Of a stretch of 64,000 bases of DNA, positions 37,149-47,360 are shown in pieces. The position numbers and the translations under genes were made by a program. Where the stretch lies: assembly GCA_002238925.1 (NCBI GenBank), contig MPNH01000013.1:1-64000 (forward strand). The letters run 5' to 3'. This stretch comes from Spirochaetaceae bacterium bin103. Its GTDB lineage: Bacteria > Spirochaetota > Spirochaetia > SZUA-6 > Bin103. How positions within the stretch are numbered: the first letter of the stretch is position 1; each line of letters starts with the position of its first letter. The notes under the pieces are model-generated. The model ran no database searches and had not been told where the DNA came from. It saw nothing but the letters and a program-made list of their open reading frames with translations.

Positions 37149-40100
37149 GTGGAGCGTTCCTTCAAGACCACCTGCTCGTACTGCGGCGTGGGTTGCGGCA
37201 TCGAGATTACCCGCCACGGCAACGGCCGCCTGTCGCTGCAGGGCGACGCCGAGCACCCGGCCAACCGCGGCCGGCTGTGCGCCAAGGGGCGCACCCTGCA
37301 TCACACGGTGACCGACACCGACGACCGCCTGCGGTTTCCGATGCTGCGCGGCAGCCGCGCCCAGCCGCTGGCGCGCACTACCTGGGACCGCGCCCTGAAT
37401 CGGGTCGCCGCCACCTTTCGCGCCCTGATCGAACGACATGGCCCCGAGTCGGTGGCGTTCTACGTATCCGGCCAGCTCCTCACCGAGGAGTACTACGTCG
37501 CCAACAAGCTGATGAAGGGCTTCATCGGCAGCAACAACATCGACACCAACTCGCGGCTGTGCATGAGCACCGCGGTCACCGCCTACAAGCTGGCCCTCGG
37601 CGAGGACAGTGTGCCGATCGCCTACGCCGACATCGAGCGCTCGAGTTGCTTCCTGATTGCCGGCGCCAACCCGGCCTGGTGCCATCCGATCCTGTTTCAG
37701 CGCATTGAGGCGCGCCGGCAGAGCGACCCCGGCACGCGCGTGATCGTGGTCGACCCGCGCCGCACGCAGAGCTGCGCCATCGCCGACCTGCACCTGCAGA
37801 TCAACCCCGGCAGCGACGTCGCCTGCTACCTGGCGCTGGCGCGCTGCCTGCTGGATGGCGGTTTCGTGGACCGCGCGTTCGTGGCGCGCCACACGGAGGG
37901 CTGGGACGAAGTGGAGCGGCAACTCGCCGGCGTCGACCTGGACCGGTCGGCCGCCATGTGCGGAGTGCCGCGCGCCGACCTGGAGCGGGCGGCCGACATG
38001 ATCGGCTCCGCGCCAACCTTCCTGTCGCTGTGGGCGATGGGCCTGAACCAGAGTGCCGCCGGCGTCGACAAGAACCTGGCCCTGCTCAACCTGTCGCTGC
38101 TGACCGGGCAGATCGGCAAGCCCGGCTCCGGGCCGTTCTCGCTCACCGGCCAGCCCAACGCGATGGGCGGGCGCGAAGTGGGCGGCCTGGCCACCATGCT
38201 GCCGGCGCACCGCGACCTGGCCAACCCGGACCACCGGCGCGAGGTCGCCGCGCTGTGGGGCGTGGAGCAGGTGCCCGCCAAGCCGGGCCTGACCGCCACC
38301 GAGATGTTCGGCGCCCTGGAGGCGGGCACGCTGAAGGCAATCTGGATCATGTGCACCAACCCGGCGGTGAGCATGCCGGACGTACGCCGCGCCGAAGCGG
38401 CGCTCGGACGTGCCCGGTTCGTGGTGGTGCAGGATATCTCCTCCCGCTCCCACTCGCTGCGCTGGGCCGACGTGGTGCTGCCGGCGGCCGGCTGGCTGGA
38501 GAAGCAGGGCACCATGACCAATTCGGAGCGCCGCGTGACCCACCTGCCCAAGGTGGTGGAGCCGCCGGGCGAAGCACGCCCCGACGTGTGGATTCTGTGC
38601 GACTTCGCGCGCCGCATGGGTTGGGGGGAGGCGTTCGCGTACCGCTCGGAAGCGGAGATCTTCGCCGAGCACACCCGGCTTACCGCCGGCACCACGCTCG
38701 ACATGACCGGTATCGATTACGCCCGGCTGCAGCGGGCCGGCAGCATACAGTGGCCGTGCCCGGCCGCCGATCATCCCGGTACCGAGCGGCTGTTTACCGA
38801 CCTGAGGTTCGCGACCGCCGGCGGCCGCGCGCGGCTGCACGCGGTGGCGGAGCAGAGCCCGGCCGAGCCGCCGTGCGCGGACTATCCGTTCGTGCTCACC
38901 ACCGGCCGCCTGCGCGACCAGTGGCACACCATGACCCGCACCGGCAAGGTGGCCAGGCTCGGCCAGCACGAGCGGCACCCGTTCGCCGAGCTGCACCCTG
39001 ATGACGCCGTGCGCCTCGGCGTCCGTGACGGCCGCACCGTGGAGATCGCCAGCCGCTACGGGACGGTGCGGGTGCCGGCGCGGTTGTCCGCCGCAATCAA
39101 GCCGGGCGTGGTGTTCGTGCCGATGCACTGGGGCCGCACCGATACCCCGCGCGGCGACGCCGGGCGCGCCAACAACGTGACCAGCCCGCGCGTCGACCCC
39201 CGATCCAAGGAGCCGGACTTCAAGTACACCGCCGTGGCGGTTCGGGCCGTGGTCTCGACGCGGCGTCGCGTCTGCGTGGTGGGCGCGGGGCCGGCGGCGC
39301 TGGCGTTCGTGCGCGAGTATCGTGCTCACAACCGGGGCGATCGGATCGAGGTGCTCAGCGCCGAGCGCGACCTGTTCTACAACCGCGTACTGCTGGTCGA
39401 GTACCTCGCCGGCAGGCGGCGCTGGCCGGAGCTGCAGTTGACCACTCCGGAGGAACTCGCCGACCTGGACCTGGACCTGCATCCCGGCACCGCGGTAACC
39501 GCCATCGACCGCGACCGGCAGTGCGTGCGGGCCGCCGGCGGGCAGGAGTTCCGCTACGACCGGCTGGGACCGGCCCCCGGCAGCCGCCCCCCCCCGGTTC
39601 CCCCCCCGGCCGGGGGGCGCGCCGGCGGGCGGGTGTCCCGCTACGCGGGGCGGGTACGGGCCCCCGGCAGCCGCCCCCGCCGGTTGCCCGACCTGCCGGC
39701 GGACCGCGAAGGCGTGGTGACCCTGCGCAGCCGGCAGGACGCGCACGCGGCGATGGCGCTGGTGACCGGGCGCTCGCGGGTACTGATCGTCGGCGGTGGG
39801 TTGCTCGGGTTGGAACTGGCCGCGGCGCTGGCCGGGCAGGTGGCGGCGATAACGGTGCTGCAGAACCGCTCCCTGCTGCTCGGCAGGCAGCTCGACGCCA
39901 CCGGCAGCGAAGTGCTGCGCGACACCCTGATCGAACGCGGCGTGCGGCTGGTATTCAACGACCGCGTGGCCAGCTACACCGGCGCCCCGCGCATCAGCGG
40001 CGTGCGCACCGAGGGCGGCCTGATCCTGGACTGCGACCTCCTGCTGGTAGCGGTCGGTACCGCGCCCAACCGGGAACTGGGCACCGCCGCCGGGCTGCAC

Positions 40101-40911
40101 ACGCGCCGCGCGCTGGTGGTCAACTCCCACCTGCAGACCAGCGACCCGAACATCTACGCGCTCGGCGAGGTCGCCGAGCACGACGGCCGGCTGTACGGCA
40201 CCACCGAACACGCGCAGGAGCAGGCGCGCGTGGCCGCCCGCCACGCCACCGGCGACGAGTGGGCGGCGTATGCCGGCGCGCCGCCCTACAACGTGCTGAA
40301 GATCTCCGGCACCTCGGTGTCCACGGTTGGCCTTACCGCCCCCGACGGCGACGGCGGCGATGCGGGCGGCGGCTTCGAGGAGGTGACCCTGCTCGACCGC
40401 CGCATGGGGTTCTACAAGAAGTGCGTGGTGCGCCACGACCGGCTGGTGGGCGCCGTGCTGATCGGCGACAACGCGGAGTTCGCGGCGTTCCGGTGGCTCA
40501 TCGAGACCGGTTCGGAGCTGGACGAACAACGCCGGCAGCTGCTGCGGCCCGCGGCGGCGGGCCTGCCGGGCACCCCGCGCGGCGACCTGGTGTGCTCCTG
40601 CCACGGCGTCGGCACCGGCGACCTGCACGCCGCGATCGCGGCCGGCAGCGAGACCCTCCCGGAACTGTGCGCCGCCACCCGCGACGGAGCCCGCCATGGA
40701 CCCCCGCCGGGAACTGCCCGCCGCCCCCCGCGCCGGCACCGGCTGCGGCACCTGCCGCCCCGAAGTGGCCGCGCTCCTGGCCCGGTTCGCCGGCACGCCG
40801 CGGCCGGCGGAGGAGCCGCCCCCGAACGCCGGCGCCATCGAGCCGCCGCCCGCGGTCGAAGAGCTGCCGCGCGCGGCGGCGGAGGCACGTCGCGGGGAGG
40901 TGCTGGTATGA
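37149..40911 (+). CDS. nasA: NasA-NasB fusion: assimilatory nitrate reductase with FAD and [2Fe-2S] domains (frameshifted)
   Basis: From a GTG with AAGGGG upstream. Residues 1-700: molybdopterin oxidoreductase with the [4Fe-4S] motif CSYCGVGC plus GRLCAKG. Residues about 705-1120: an NAD(P)H/FAD reductase (CVVGAGPAALAFVREY; VLIVGGGLLGLELAAAL; NIYALGEVAEHDG). C-terminal: a BFD-like [2Fe-2S] domain (VCSCHGVGTGDL then GTGCGTCRPEV). It would reduce nitrate to nitrite directly with NAD(P)H. Two corrupted duplications lie inside: 39537-39700 (87 bp, in frame) and 40651-40760 (49 bp, frameshift that cuts the [2Fe-2S] domain). Without both it is a single frame of 1,208 aa. It overlaps the next gene by 4 bp. 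Confidence 0.9.
39537..39700. repeat. Imperfect direct duplication E, inside the NasB-like domain
   Basis: Offset 87 bp (39537 and 39624). Copy 1 is clean at its 5' end (encoding GQEFRYDR) and collapses into C runs at its 3' end. Copy 2 is corrupted at its 5' end (G runs) and clean at its 3' end (RLPDLPADREG). Both copies share GGCCCCCGGCAGCCGCCCCC. The expected family motif YDRLVLATGSRP reads as YDRLGPAPGSRP in copy 1, so the shared centre is corrupted in both. Confidence 0.9.
40651..40760. repeat. Imperfect direct duplication H, inside the [2Fe-2S] domain of NasA-NasB
   Basis: GGAACTGTGCGCCGCCACCC (40661) recurs as GGAACTGCCCGCCGCCCCCC (40710), offset 49 bp. The second copy has T, G and A changed to C. 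Copy 1 gives ELCAATR in the first frame and copy 2 gives RAGTGCGTCRPE in the second. Deleting one unit rejoins the four-cysteine domain. Confidence 0.85.
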
Positions 40912-42483
40912 ATGGGCGGGTGGATCTCCGGGTGACCTGTCCGGGCGGGATCATCGGCACCGGGGCGCTGCGTACCGTGGCGGAACTGTCCGGCGCCTGG
41001 GGCATTGACCGGCTGACCATCGGCCACCGCCAGGATCTGCTGGTGGCCGGCATCCCGGACTCCCACGTTGCCCGCTTCCGCGCCGCGGTGGCGCCGCTGG
41101 CGGTGGACCGGGCGGAAGCGGCAGGCCATCCCAACATCACCAGTTCGGCCGCGGCATGCGGCATCATGCGCGGCGCGCCCTGGCTGGACGCCGGCATCAT
41201 CCAGTCGATCCTGGCCGGTATCCGGCTGCGGCCGTCGTTCGCGGTCAACGTCGCCGACCCGCACCAGGATCTGCTGCCGCTGACCTCGGGGCTGGTCAAC
41301 TTCCTGGCGGCCGACGAGGTGGACTCGTGGCGGGTCGCCATCGCGGCCGACCACCACCCTGGGCGCGGAACCCGGGCGCCCGGCCGCCACGACCGCGTCA
41401 CGCTTCCCTACCTGGTGCCATCGGAGTACGTGGCCGAGGCGGTGCGGGCGGCCGAGGCGGCGGCCACCGAGGCCGGCGCGGCATCATCGCGCCTGTCGGA
41501 AGAGCTGGCGCACGCGATCCGTGACCGCCTTGGTACCCGGATGGTGCCCGCCGGCGCCGGTCGACGCTTGCCGCCGCCGGAGTACGGCGACTACGAGGGC
41601 GTGCATCCCATGCACTCCGGTTCCGGTTACTGGATCGGCATGAGCGCCGGTACGCGGCCGTTCCGGCACCGGTTCCTGGAACAGATGTGCATGCGCGCCG
41701 CGCAGCAGGGCATCGGTGCGCTGTTTACCACCTGCTGGCGCTCGCTGGTACTCAAGAACGTGGCGCCCGAACAGCTTCCCGAGTGGCGCATGCTGCTTGG
41801 CCGCCACGGGGTGCGCGTACGCCACGTGGACGCCGCCCTGCACTGGCAGGTCGCCGACCGGCTGCCGGAAGCATCGGCGCTGGCCGCCACCATGATCGCG
41901 CGCCTGTCGCGCCGCTCGGTGGTGACCTCCGGCCTCAGCTTCGCGGTGACCGACGATCCGCCCCGGCACGAGGTGGCGGTGGCGATCGAGCCCCTGGCGG
42001 ATGAACGGTTGCCGTTCTCCCGCCTGCGCCGCCGCTACGCGGTGCGCCACCGGGGGGTTTCGGCCCGCCACACCCCGGTTGGCCTGCCCTCCCCCCGCCG
42101 GTTGCGCGAGCGCGACCTGGCGGCCGCCCTGGCGGCCCTGACGCGCCGCTTCTACCGCGACGACGGCGAGCCGCCCTCCTCCGAGGCGCCGGCACCGGAG
42201 CCGCCGGCCGAGGGGCGCCCCCGCACGCGGGCGCGCGGGGCCCCCCTCCCGGGGGGCGCCGGCACGGGAGCCGCCGGCCGAGGAGCGCCCCGGGACGCGG
42301 TCGTGCGCCGCCTGCGGCAACGAGTACGACCCCGCCTACGGCGACCCGCTCGGCGAGGTGGCCGCCGACACCGCGTTCGCGGCGCTGCCTTCCGGCTGGC
42401 GTTGCCCGGTGTGCGACGCCCCGTCCACCGACTACCAGCCGCTGCCGCGCGCCATGGCGCAGCCCCGGGAGCAGGCCGTCTGA
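40908..42483 (+). CDS. Sulfite-reductase-like protein with C-terminal rubredoxin (frameshifted)
   Basis: Starts at an ATG overlapping the NasA-NasB stop (ATGA). The first 400 residues resemble nitrite/sulfite reductase ferredoxin-like halves (VTCPGGIIGTGALRTVAEL; SAAACGIM; VAIEPLADERLPFSRLRRR) but lack the siroheme/[4Fe-4S] cysteine motifs. After a Pro/Glu-rich linker, a rubredoxin domain (CAACGNEYDP ... WRCPVCDAPSTDY) ends at the TGA at 42481-42483. The two parts are in different frames because of a 70-bp duplication at 42185-42310; without it the protein is 501 aa. Likely an electron carrier for the nitrate pathway. Confidence 0.8.
42185..42310. repeat. Imperfect direct duplication F, before the rubredoxin domain
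   Basis: GGCGCCGGCACCGGAGCCGC (42185) recurs as GGCGCCGGCACGGGAGCCGC (42255), offset 70 bp. The 3' part of copy 1 is a G/C-corrupted version of copy 2 (GACGCGGTCGTGCGCC becomes GCACGCGGGCGCGCGG). Deleting one unit restores the link to the rubredoxin. Confidence 0.88.
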
Positions 42484-42513
42484 CATGCGCGTACGCGGCA
42501 TTTTTCGCAGGAC

Positions 42514-45500
42514 CTACCAGGTCAGGGTGGCGGTCAGGTTCAGACCATGCCTTGGGGCTGCGCCGCCGTCTTGATGCTCGGCCTCCAGATCGAGACGGAA
42601 CGACTGACCGACGTGCAGACGGCCGCCGAGGCGGTATGCCTGCGATCCGCCCTCTTGCCAAGCAATTCCCACGAATGGTGTAACCATGGCACCGGCCGCC
42701 GCATGTGCGATTCCATAGCCCAACTCCGCCGCAACACGACCGCGTAGCGCGCGCGCGTCGGGCGCGGCCGGATGACCTGTCAGCTCCACCCCCTGTGACC
42801 AGAGCCGTTCCTGCCCGGTCGCTGTATCTCCCCACGCCGTGTTCAGCGTCAGGGACGGTCCGAGTCCCGTTGTTGCGGGGGCCACGCGCAGCGATGCCCC
42901 GGCTCCCCACTCCTTGAATCCATGGTCCTCGTGCGTGACCAGCAGTCGCCCACTCGCTGCCGCCGTCACCCCCCACGCCGGGTACGCATAGCTCAGTCCG
43001 CCACCCACTTCCAGGCCCACTCCGGTCTCCGCCGCTCCGCCGTCGTAGCGCGCCGCAACCTCGAGCGTGGGCGTAAACACCCCGGCCGGCCCGCGCAACG
43101 CGACTACCGCGCCCTCCAGCACCACCCGCAGTCGATGCACGTTGGCGGTTACCCCCGGCAACCGAGCGGTCTCCGCCGACGCGATCTGCAGCAGCAACCC
43201 GTCCGTTCTCACCGCCAGACCGATCCGTCCGCTCTGCGCGGGTGCCAGCAGCCCCGCGCGCCCTCCGATCGCCCCCATTGTCATCCGGATCGCGGTCTCT
43301 TCCTGTCCCATGGCGTTCGCCAGCGACATCGTGCCGCGTCCGTACCCCAGCAGCGCCCACACCGCCAACCGGTCAGTCAGGTCCATGCTCACGTACGGGT
43401 GTACGCTTGCCAGCCAGCTCGCCACCTCATCGGTGAGCGGCACGGAGGCCTCCGTGCCCGGAAGTGCGACCTCGCCGGCGCCGCTAAAATACGCCGCCGA
43501 AACCCCCGCCAGCACTCGTCCAGAGCCGTACTCGACCCCGGCTACGCCGCCGGCTACCTGGCCCCGCACGTTCAATTCCGCGGTCTTTCCGGCCAAGCGC
43601 GCCACGCTGCCACGGCCCCAAGCACCCCAGTATCCGCCGCCCCCGTATGCGCCGCCGCTCCCCGCCAACCCGTCGGCATCGGCCAACTTCACGTTGAAGG
43701 AACTGTCCCCGAGTAGCTCCACGAACTCCATCGTCCGTGCATCTGCAGTGCCATTCAGGGCTGCCCAAGTCAGGTCTCTCCAGCCGCCGGCAGCCGACTC
43801 ATCCATCAGGTTCAGTTGCCGCCCCGCCACTGTCACCTGCGTGCCGCGTTCGCTGCCGGCAGCCAGACGGCCTGCCACCGTCTCCACCACTTGGCTCGCG
43901 ACGGTGCGCCCGAACCGCGCCAGCCACGCCTTCGCCACCGCAGGGTCGTCGTCCACGATCGTTCCCGTGGCCTCGGAATCCTCCAGAGTCGCGTTGCTCG
44001 GATCGCTCAGCACCATCAGGAACGACTCATCGGCCTCGTCCAGCAGGTCGTCCATGACCGGTACCGTGATCGTCACGCTGGTCTGGCCCGGTGCGAACAC
44101 CAGCGTGCCCCGCTGTGCCTGGTAGTCTTCGCCCGCCGTCGCCGTCATGTCTTCCTGCGTACAACCAACCGACACCTCGTGCCCGCTTGCGGCCGCCAGC
44201 ATCGCCGTGAACTCGATCTTGCCCCCGCTCTCCAGCGCTCTGACGTCGGCAATTGTCAGCGCAGGGGCGGCATCGTTGTCGGCGACGGTAACGGTGACCC
44301 TTGCCGGGCTGCCGAGGACGTACCCGATGCCGGTCGCCAGCGTCGCCGAAACCGCACCGTCCGGTTCGTCGGTGTTGTCGTCCGCCGTCGCTATCGCCAG
44401 AGTCGCCGTAACCTTTCCCGACGCAAACGTCACGTCGGTCGGTGCCGCGCCGGCAACGACACCGCCCTGGTCGGCGATGTCCACCGCTACCGTCAACGCC
44501 GCCACGGCGGTGCCGGAGCGGGTCACGATGAAGCTCGCCTCGCTGCCTTCCACTACTTCCTCCGCCGCGGGCGTGATCGACACGGTCGGCAGATGCGGCG
44601 GAGATGGCTCCGCATTGCTGATCTCGACGACGGCCTCCGCCGCCGCGATGTTCGGATCCCCCGGGGTGCCGACCATTTTCAGCCGCTCGGTTCCCTCCGG
44701 CACCCCATCGTCCACCGGCTCCAGCGTAAAGCTGTTGCTGGCCGTCGCCTGCCCGGCTGCGTACGTAAGCATAAAGTCAGTAACCGCCGCGAAGTCGGCA
44801 CCCACCGTCGCCGTGTCTCCGCTCACCGATACCTCCACCTCCACCGCTGCCGCCGGCGCCGGCTGCAGCGTACCCATCACGGTGATCAATTGGCTTGCCA
44901 CGTCTTCCGCCACCACTGACGGCTCCACCGCCAGTGTCAGCACGCTCTTGATCACCGGCGTTGAATCCTCTACTTGCACCGTCACGCTGCCGGCCACCCC
45001 GTCGTAGTCCGCGCCTCCCGCCTCGAGCGTCACCGTCGCCACCGGCGGCGAAACCGCATCTTCGTCCGATTCCGCGGTCACCGATACCGTCTGTTCCTGG
45101 TTCCAGGTTCCGGCGGTGAACGTCAAAACTGCTTCGTCGATGCTGAACGGCGCCGAGGGTGGTACCGTCACGGTGACCTCTACCGGGGCCGTCGGCTCGC
45201 TGGTCAGCACCACCGTGTAGGCCTCCTGGCTGCCCTCCGCCACCGTCAGCGCCGTCGGGCTCACCTCGATCCCGCGCGTGTCGTCGTCGGTGATCGTCAG
45301 TGTGGCCGCCGTCACCGTGAAACCGTCGGAGCTGCCGACCACCGAGACGGCCTCATCCTCTTCGTCCACCTTGTCGTCCTCCGGTGAGAAGCTGAACGTA
45401 ACGGTGCCGGAACTGGCCCGCGCTCCTATGGTCAGGTTTAAGCTGCTCACCGCCATGAAGTCACTCGCCGCCGCGCTGTCCCCCGATACCGCGATCGTCA

Positions 45501-46932
45501 CTTCGGTTTCGGCGGCCGCCGGTGCGTGGTTCAGACTCGCCGTCAGCTCCACCTCCGTGGCGGCCGCGGCCTCCCCCACCGCTTGCGGATTCACGGCAAG
45601 GGCGATCGCCGTCGATGGCGTCTCGTCGTCGGTCACCGTCACCGCCACTGCGTCAGCCGGCTCCGATGCGTAGTCTCCGCCGTCCACGTCATGCGTCACA
45701 CTCGCCATGATCGCCTGGGCCACCGTGTCGTCGTCGGCCGCTACCGTCACCGCCTGTGTCTCGCCCCAGTTGTGTTGCGTGAACGTCAACGTTGCCGGAC
45801 CCGTGCTCACTTCCGGGCTGCCGCTGACGCTCGGCGTTACCGTTACCTTGCCCGTCGGCTTGGTGGCCAGTACCACCGTGTAGGTTCGCGCATCGCCCTC
45901 GGGCACCGTCAGCGCCGTTGGTGTGACCGTGATCCCGCGCGTATCGTTGTCCTCAATGGTTACCGTTGAAAGGCACCGGTCGCCGAATGGGGAAGCGCAC
46001 CGCTTGCCATCCGGCATAGCGAAGCCAAGCCACTGCGGACTACCCGGCATCGGCATCAGCAACACGCTGAGGCGCTCGTCCGGCTCGTCGATCGCGTCGT
46101 CGTGGATCAACATTTCGTCGAATATGTTACGTGCCGTGTAGTGATCCCCCTCCTCATTCCATGATCCAGATGTGATCCCCTTTGTTTCGGAGAGTGGCTT
46201 GTAGTCGTCCGGGGACGTGGCTTCATCCGCCTCACTGCTCAAGGAGAACCACAATGAGCGGTTTGGCGGGGGCACTCCGGTGGCGGTCGTCAAGATCATC
46301 GTAAATTGCGCCGCGCCATGGTCCTCCGGAAACCGGTACTCGCTACTCTCGATTTGGGCGATTACCGCCCATTCTACGTACCGCATCGCCACGCTCGCCG
46401 TAGCGGCGGCTCCTGTGTAGCCGTCGCCTTCCCCGACCTCTGCCGTCAGCGTCCCGTCTTCCCTGGCCGTGCGGGTGAATTCCGTCTGCGCAATTTCCAG
46501 CGACGCCGATGTCGCGCCTGCCGCAATCGTCACCGTGCGCGACAGCGCGCCGGCGGGCAGGAAGCTCCGGTCCTGGGTCAGGATCAGCGGCACCTCCGCA
46601 GCCGCCAACGTGGGCCCGGTGCGGCTTACCGTGAAGCTGGGGTCGGCCAGCGCGAACATGTCGCGGTCCAGGTTATAGACCACTTCGTTCACGTCGGCGG
46701 CGATGGTCACCACCGGCTGGCCGTCGTCCGCCGTCTCGGACTCTGCCGCGACCGGGTGCCCCGGGAGGGTCACGAGGGCTGACAACAACACCGCGCCCAC
46801 CCAGGGCGGCACCGTCGGCCACTGCAATCTGCTCTCGTGTGCGCCGGTCGCAATCGCCCGCTGTGTGGAAGCGTAGTGTAACGAACGTTCCAGAACGGGG
46901 CAAATGAACCAAGTCCCGGATCGGGTAGCCAT
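42514..46932 (-). CDS. Calx-beta-domain autotransporter
   Basis: Up to 1,472 aa. The hydrophobic signal core (WVGAVLLSALVTLPGHPVA) starts about 45 residues in, so a TTG at 46827 or GTG at 46812 may be the true start. The passenger contains at least six Calx-beta-like repeats with acidic loops and DDDT/DDET motifs (TVTIEDNDTRGITV, LTITDDDTRGIEV, TVTVADNDAAP), which usually bind calcium. The segment KAWLARFGRTVASQVVETV introduces a C-terminal 12-strand-type barrel of about 330 residues that ends in aromatic TATLTW. It is predicted to be surface-exposed and involved in adhesion. Convergent with the nitrate operon. Confidence 0.85.
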   Translation of the reverse strand: MATRSGTWFICPVLERSLHYASTQRAIATGAHESRLQWPTVPPWVGAVLLSALVTLPGHPVAAESETADDGQPVVTIAADVNEVVYNLDRDMFALADPSFTVSRTGPTLAAAEVPLILTQDRSFLPAGALSRTVTIAAGATSASLEIAQTEFTRTAREDGTLTAEVGEGDGYTGAAATASVAMRYVEWAVIAQIESSEYRFPEDHGAAQFTMILTTATGVPPPNRSLWFSLSSEADEATSPDDYKPLSETKGITSGSWNEEGDHYTARNIFDEMLIHDDAIDEPDERLSVLLMPMPGSPQWLGFAMPDGKRCASPFGDRCLSTVTIEDNDTRGITVTPTALTVPEGDARTYTVVLATKPTGKVTVTPSVSGSPEVSTGPATLTFTQHNWGETQAVTVAADDDTVAQAIMASVTHDVDGGDYASEPADAVAVTVTDDETPSTAIALAVNPQAVGEAAAATEVELTASLNHAPAAAETEVTIAVSGDSAAASDFMAVSSLNLTIGARASSGTVTFSFSPEDDKVDEEDEAVSVVGSSDGFTVTAATLTITDDDTRGIEVSPTALTVAEGSQEAYTVVLTSEPTAPVEVTVTVPPSAPFSIDEAVLTFTAGTWNQEQTVSVTAESDEDAVSPPVATVTLEAGGADYDGVAGSVTVQVEDSTPVIKSVLTLAVEPSVVAEDVASQLITVMGTLQPAPAAAVEVEVSVSGDTATVGADFAAVTDFMLTYAAGQATASNSFTLEPVDDGVPEGTERLKMVGTPGDPNIAAAEAVVEISNAEPSPPHLPTVSITPAAEEVVEGSEASFIVTRSGTAVAALTVAVDIADQGGVVAGAAPTDVTFASGKVTATLAIATADDNTDEPDGAVSATLATGIGYVLGSPARVTVTVADNDAAPALTIADVRALESGGKIEFTAMLAAASGHEVSVGCTQEDMTATAGEDYQAQRGTLVFAPGQTSVTITVPVMDDLLDEADESFLMVLSDPSNATLEDSEATGTIVDDDPAVAKAWLARFGRTVASQVVETVAGRLAAGSERGTQVTVAGRQLNLMDESAAGGWRDLTWAALNGTADARTMEFVELLGDSSFNVKLADADGLAGSGGAYGGGGYWGAWGRGSVARLAGKTAELNVRGQVAGGVAGVEYGSGRVLAGVSAAYFSGAGEVALPGTEASVPLTDEVASWLASVHPYVSMDLTDRLAVWALLGYGRGTMSLANAMGQEETAIRMTMGAIGGRAGLLAPAQSGRIGLAVRTDGLLLQIASAETARLPGVTANVHRLRVVLEGAVVALRGPAGVFTPTLEVAARYDGGAAETGVGLEVGGGLSYAYPAWGVTAAASGRLLVTHEDHGFKEWGAGASLRVAPATTGLGPSLTLNTAWGDTATGQERLWSQGVELTGHPAAPDARALRGRVAAELGYGIAHAAAGAMVTPFVGIAWQEGGSQAYRLGGRLHVGQSFRLDLEAEHQDGGAAPRHGLNLTATLTW
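46874..46891. promoter_or_regulatory. Shared 18-nt motif, copy 2
   Basis: TAGTGTAACGAACGTTCC on the + strand; 15 of 18 positions match the motif at 8607-8624. It includes the palindrome GAACGTTC and lies within the annotated open frame of the autotransporter N-terminus. That supports a true translation start downstream of it. Confidence 0.4.
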
Positions 46933-47173
46933 GCGTGGAAGAATCGACCGGTGTTATGTGGCTGTCAACGGCAGACCGTGCACTTGGTGCTGTTGATGCG
47001 CATTTCAGGAATTTCCGACCCATACACGGCAGCGGCGGCCATCTGCCCCGCGACGGTCAGAACGGCTGCGGTCCGAGAGTGGTGTGGTCTTCCGGGACGG
47101 TGCGCGGGCGGTCACCGATCACCCGGTAGCCCGGCAGCCGGTTCGGCAGACAAGGCAGGGCAGCCGTGAGAAA
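46933..47173. other. Intergenic stretch without recognisable gene
   Basis: Short frames on both strands have no protein-like composition and no known motif. I see no promoter of note. It borders a set of gene remnants and may itself be decayed accessory DNA. Confidence 0.4.
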
Positions 47174-47360
47174 ATGCCGGCGTGCGCTTCCGTTGCCACG
47201 CAGTATCCCTTCGCTGCGAAGCCGTCGAGCCAGGTCTCTTTTACCGCCCTGCTGGCGTTACCGTACGTTCGTTCCGCCTACCGATCGCTCACTCCGCGCA
47301 CGTTCCGCCGCGAACTGACCCGGCTCACCGACCTCGGCTTCATCCGCTTCACGGCCAACG
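47174..47360 (+). pseudogene. Winged-helix-like gene fragment
   Basis: About 62 codons reading MPACASVATQYPF... through ALPYVRSAYRSLTPRTFRRE and LTRLTDLGFIRF, which resembles a winged-helix domain found at the end of some Fic-type and other accessory proteins. No upstream domain is present, and the frame runs into non-protein sequence where the PIN remnant begins. Family assignment is tentative. Confidence 0.3.

Noticed and set aside
35877-42683. An open frame of more than 2,200 codons running through the nitrate genes
   Set aside because: It is a mixture of real frame (most of NasA-NasB and most of the rubredoxin protein) and GC-rich shadow frame before 37149, around 40690-40908 and after about 42220. 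The start/stop overlaps and domain boundaries show separate genes.
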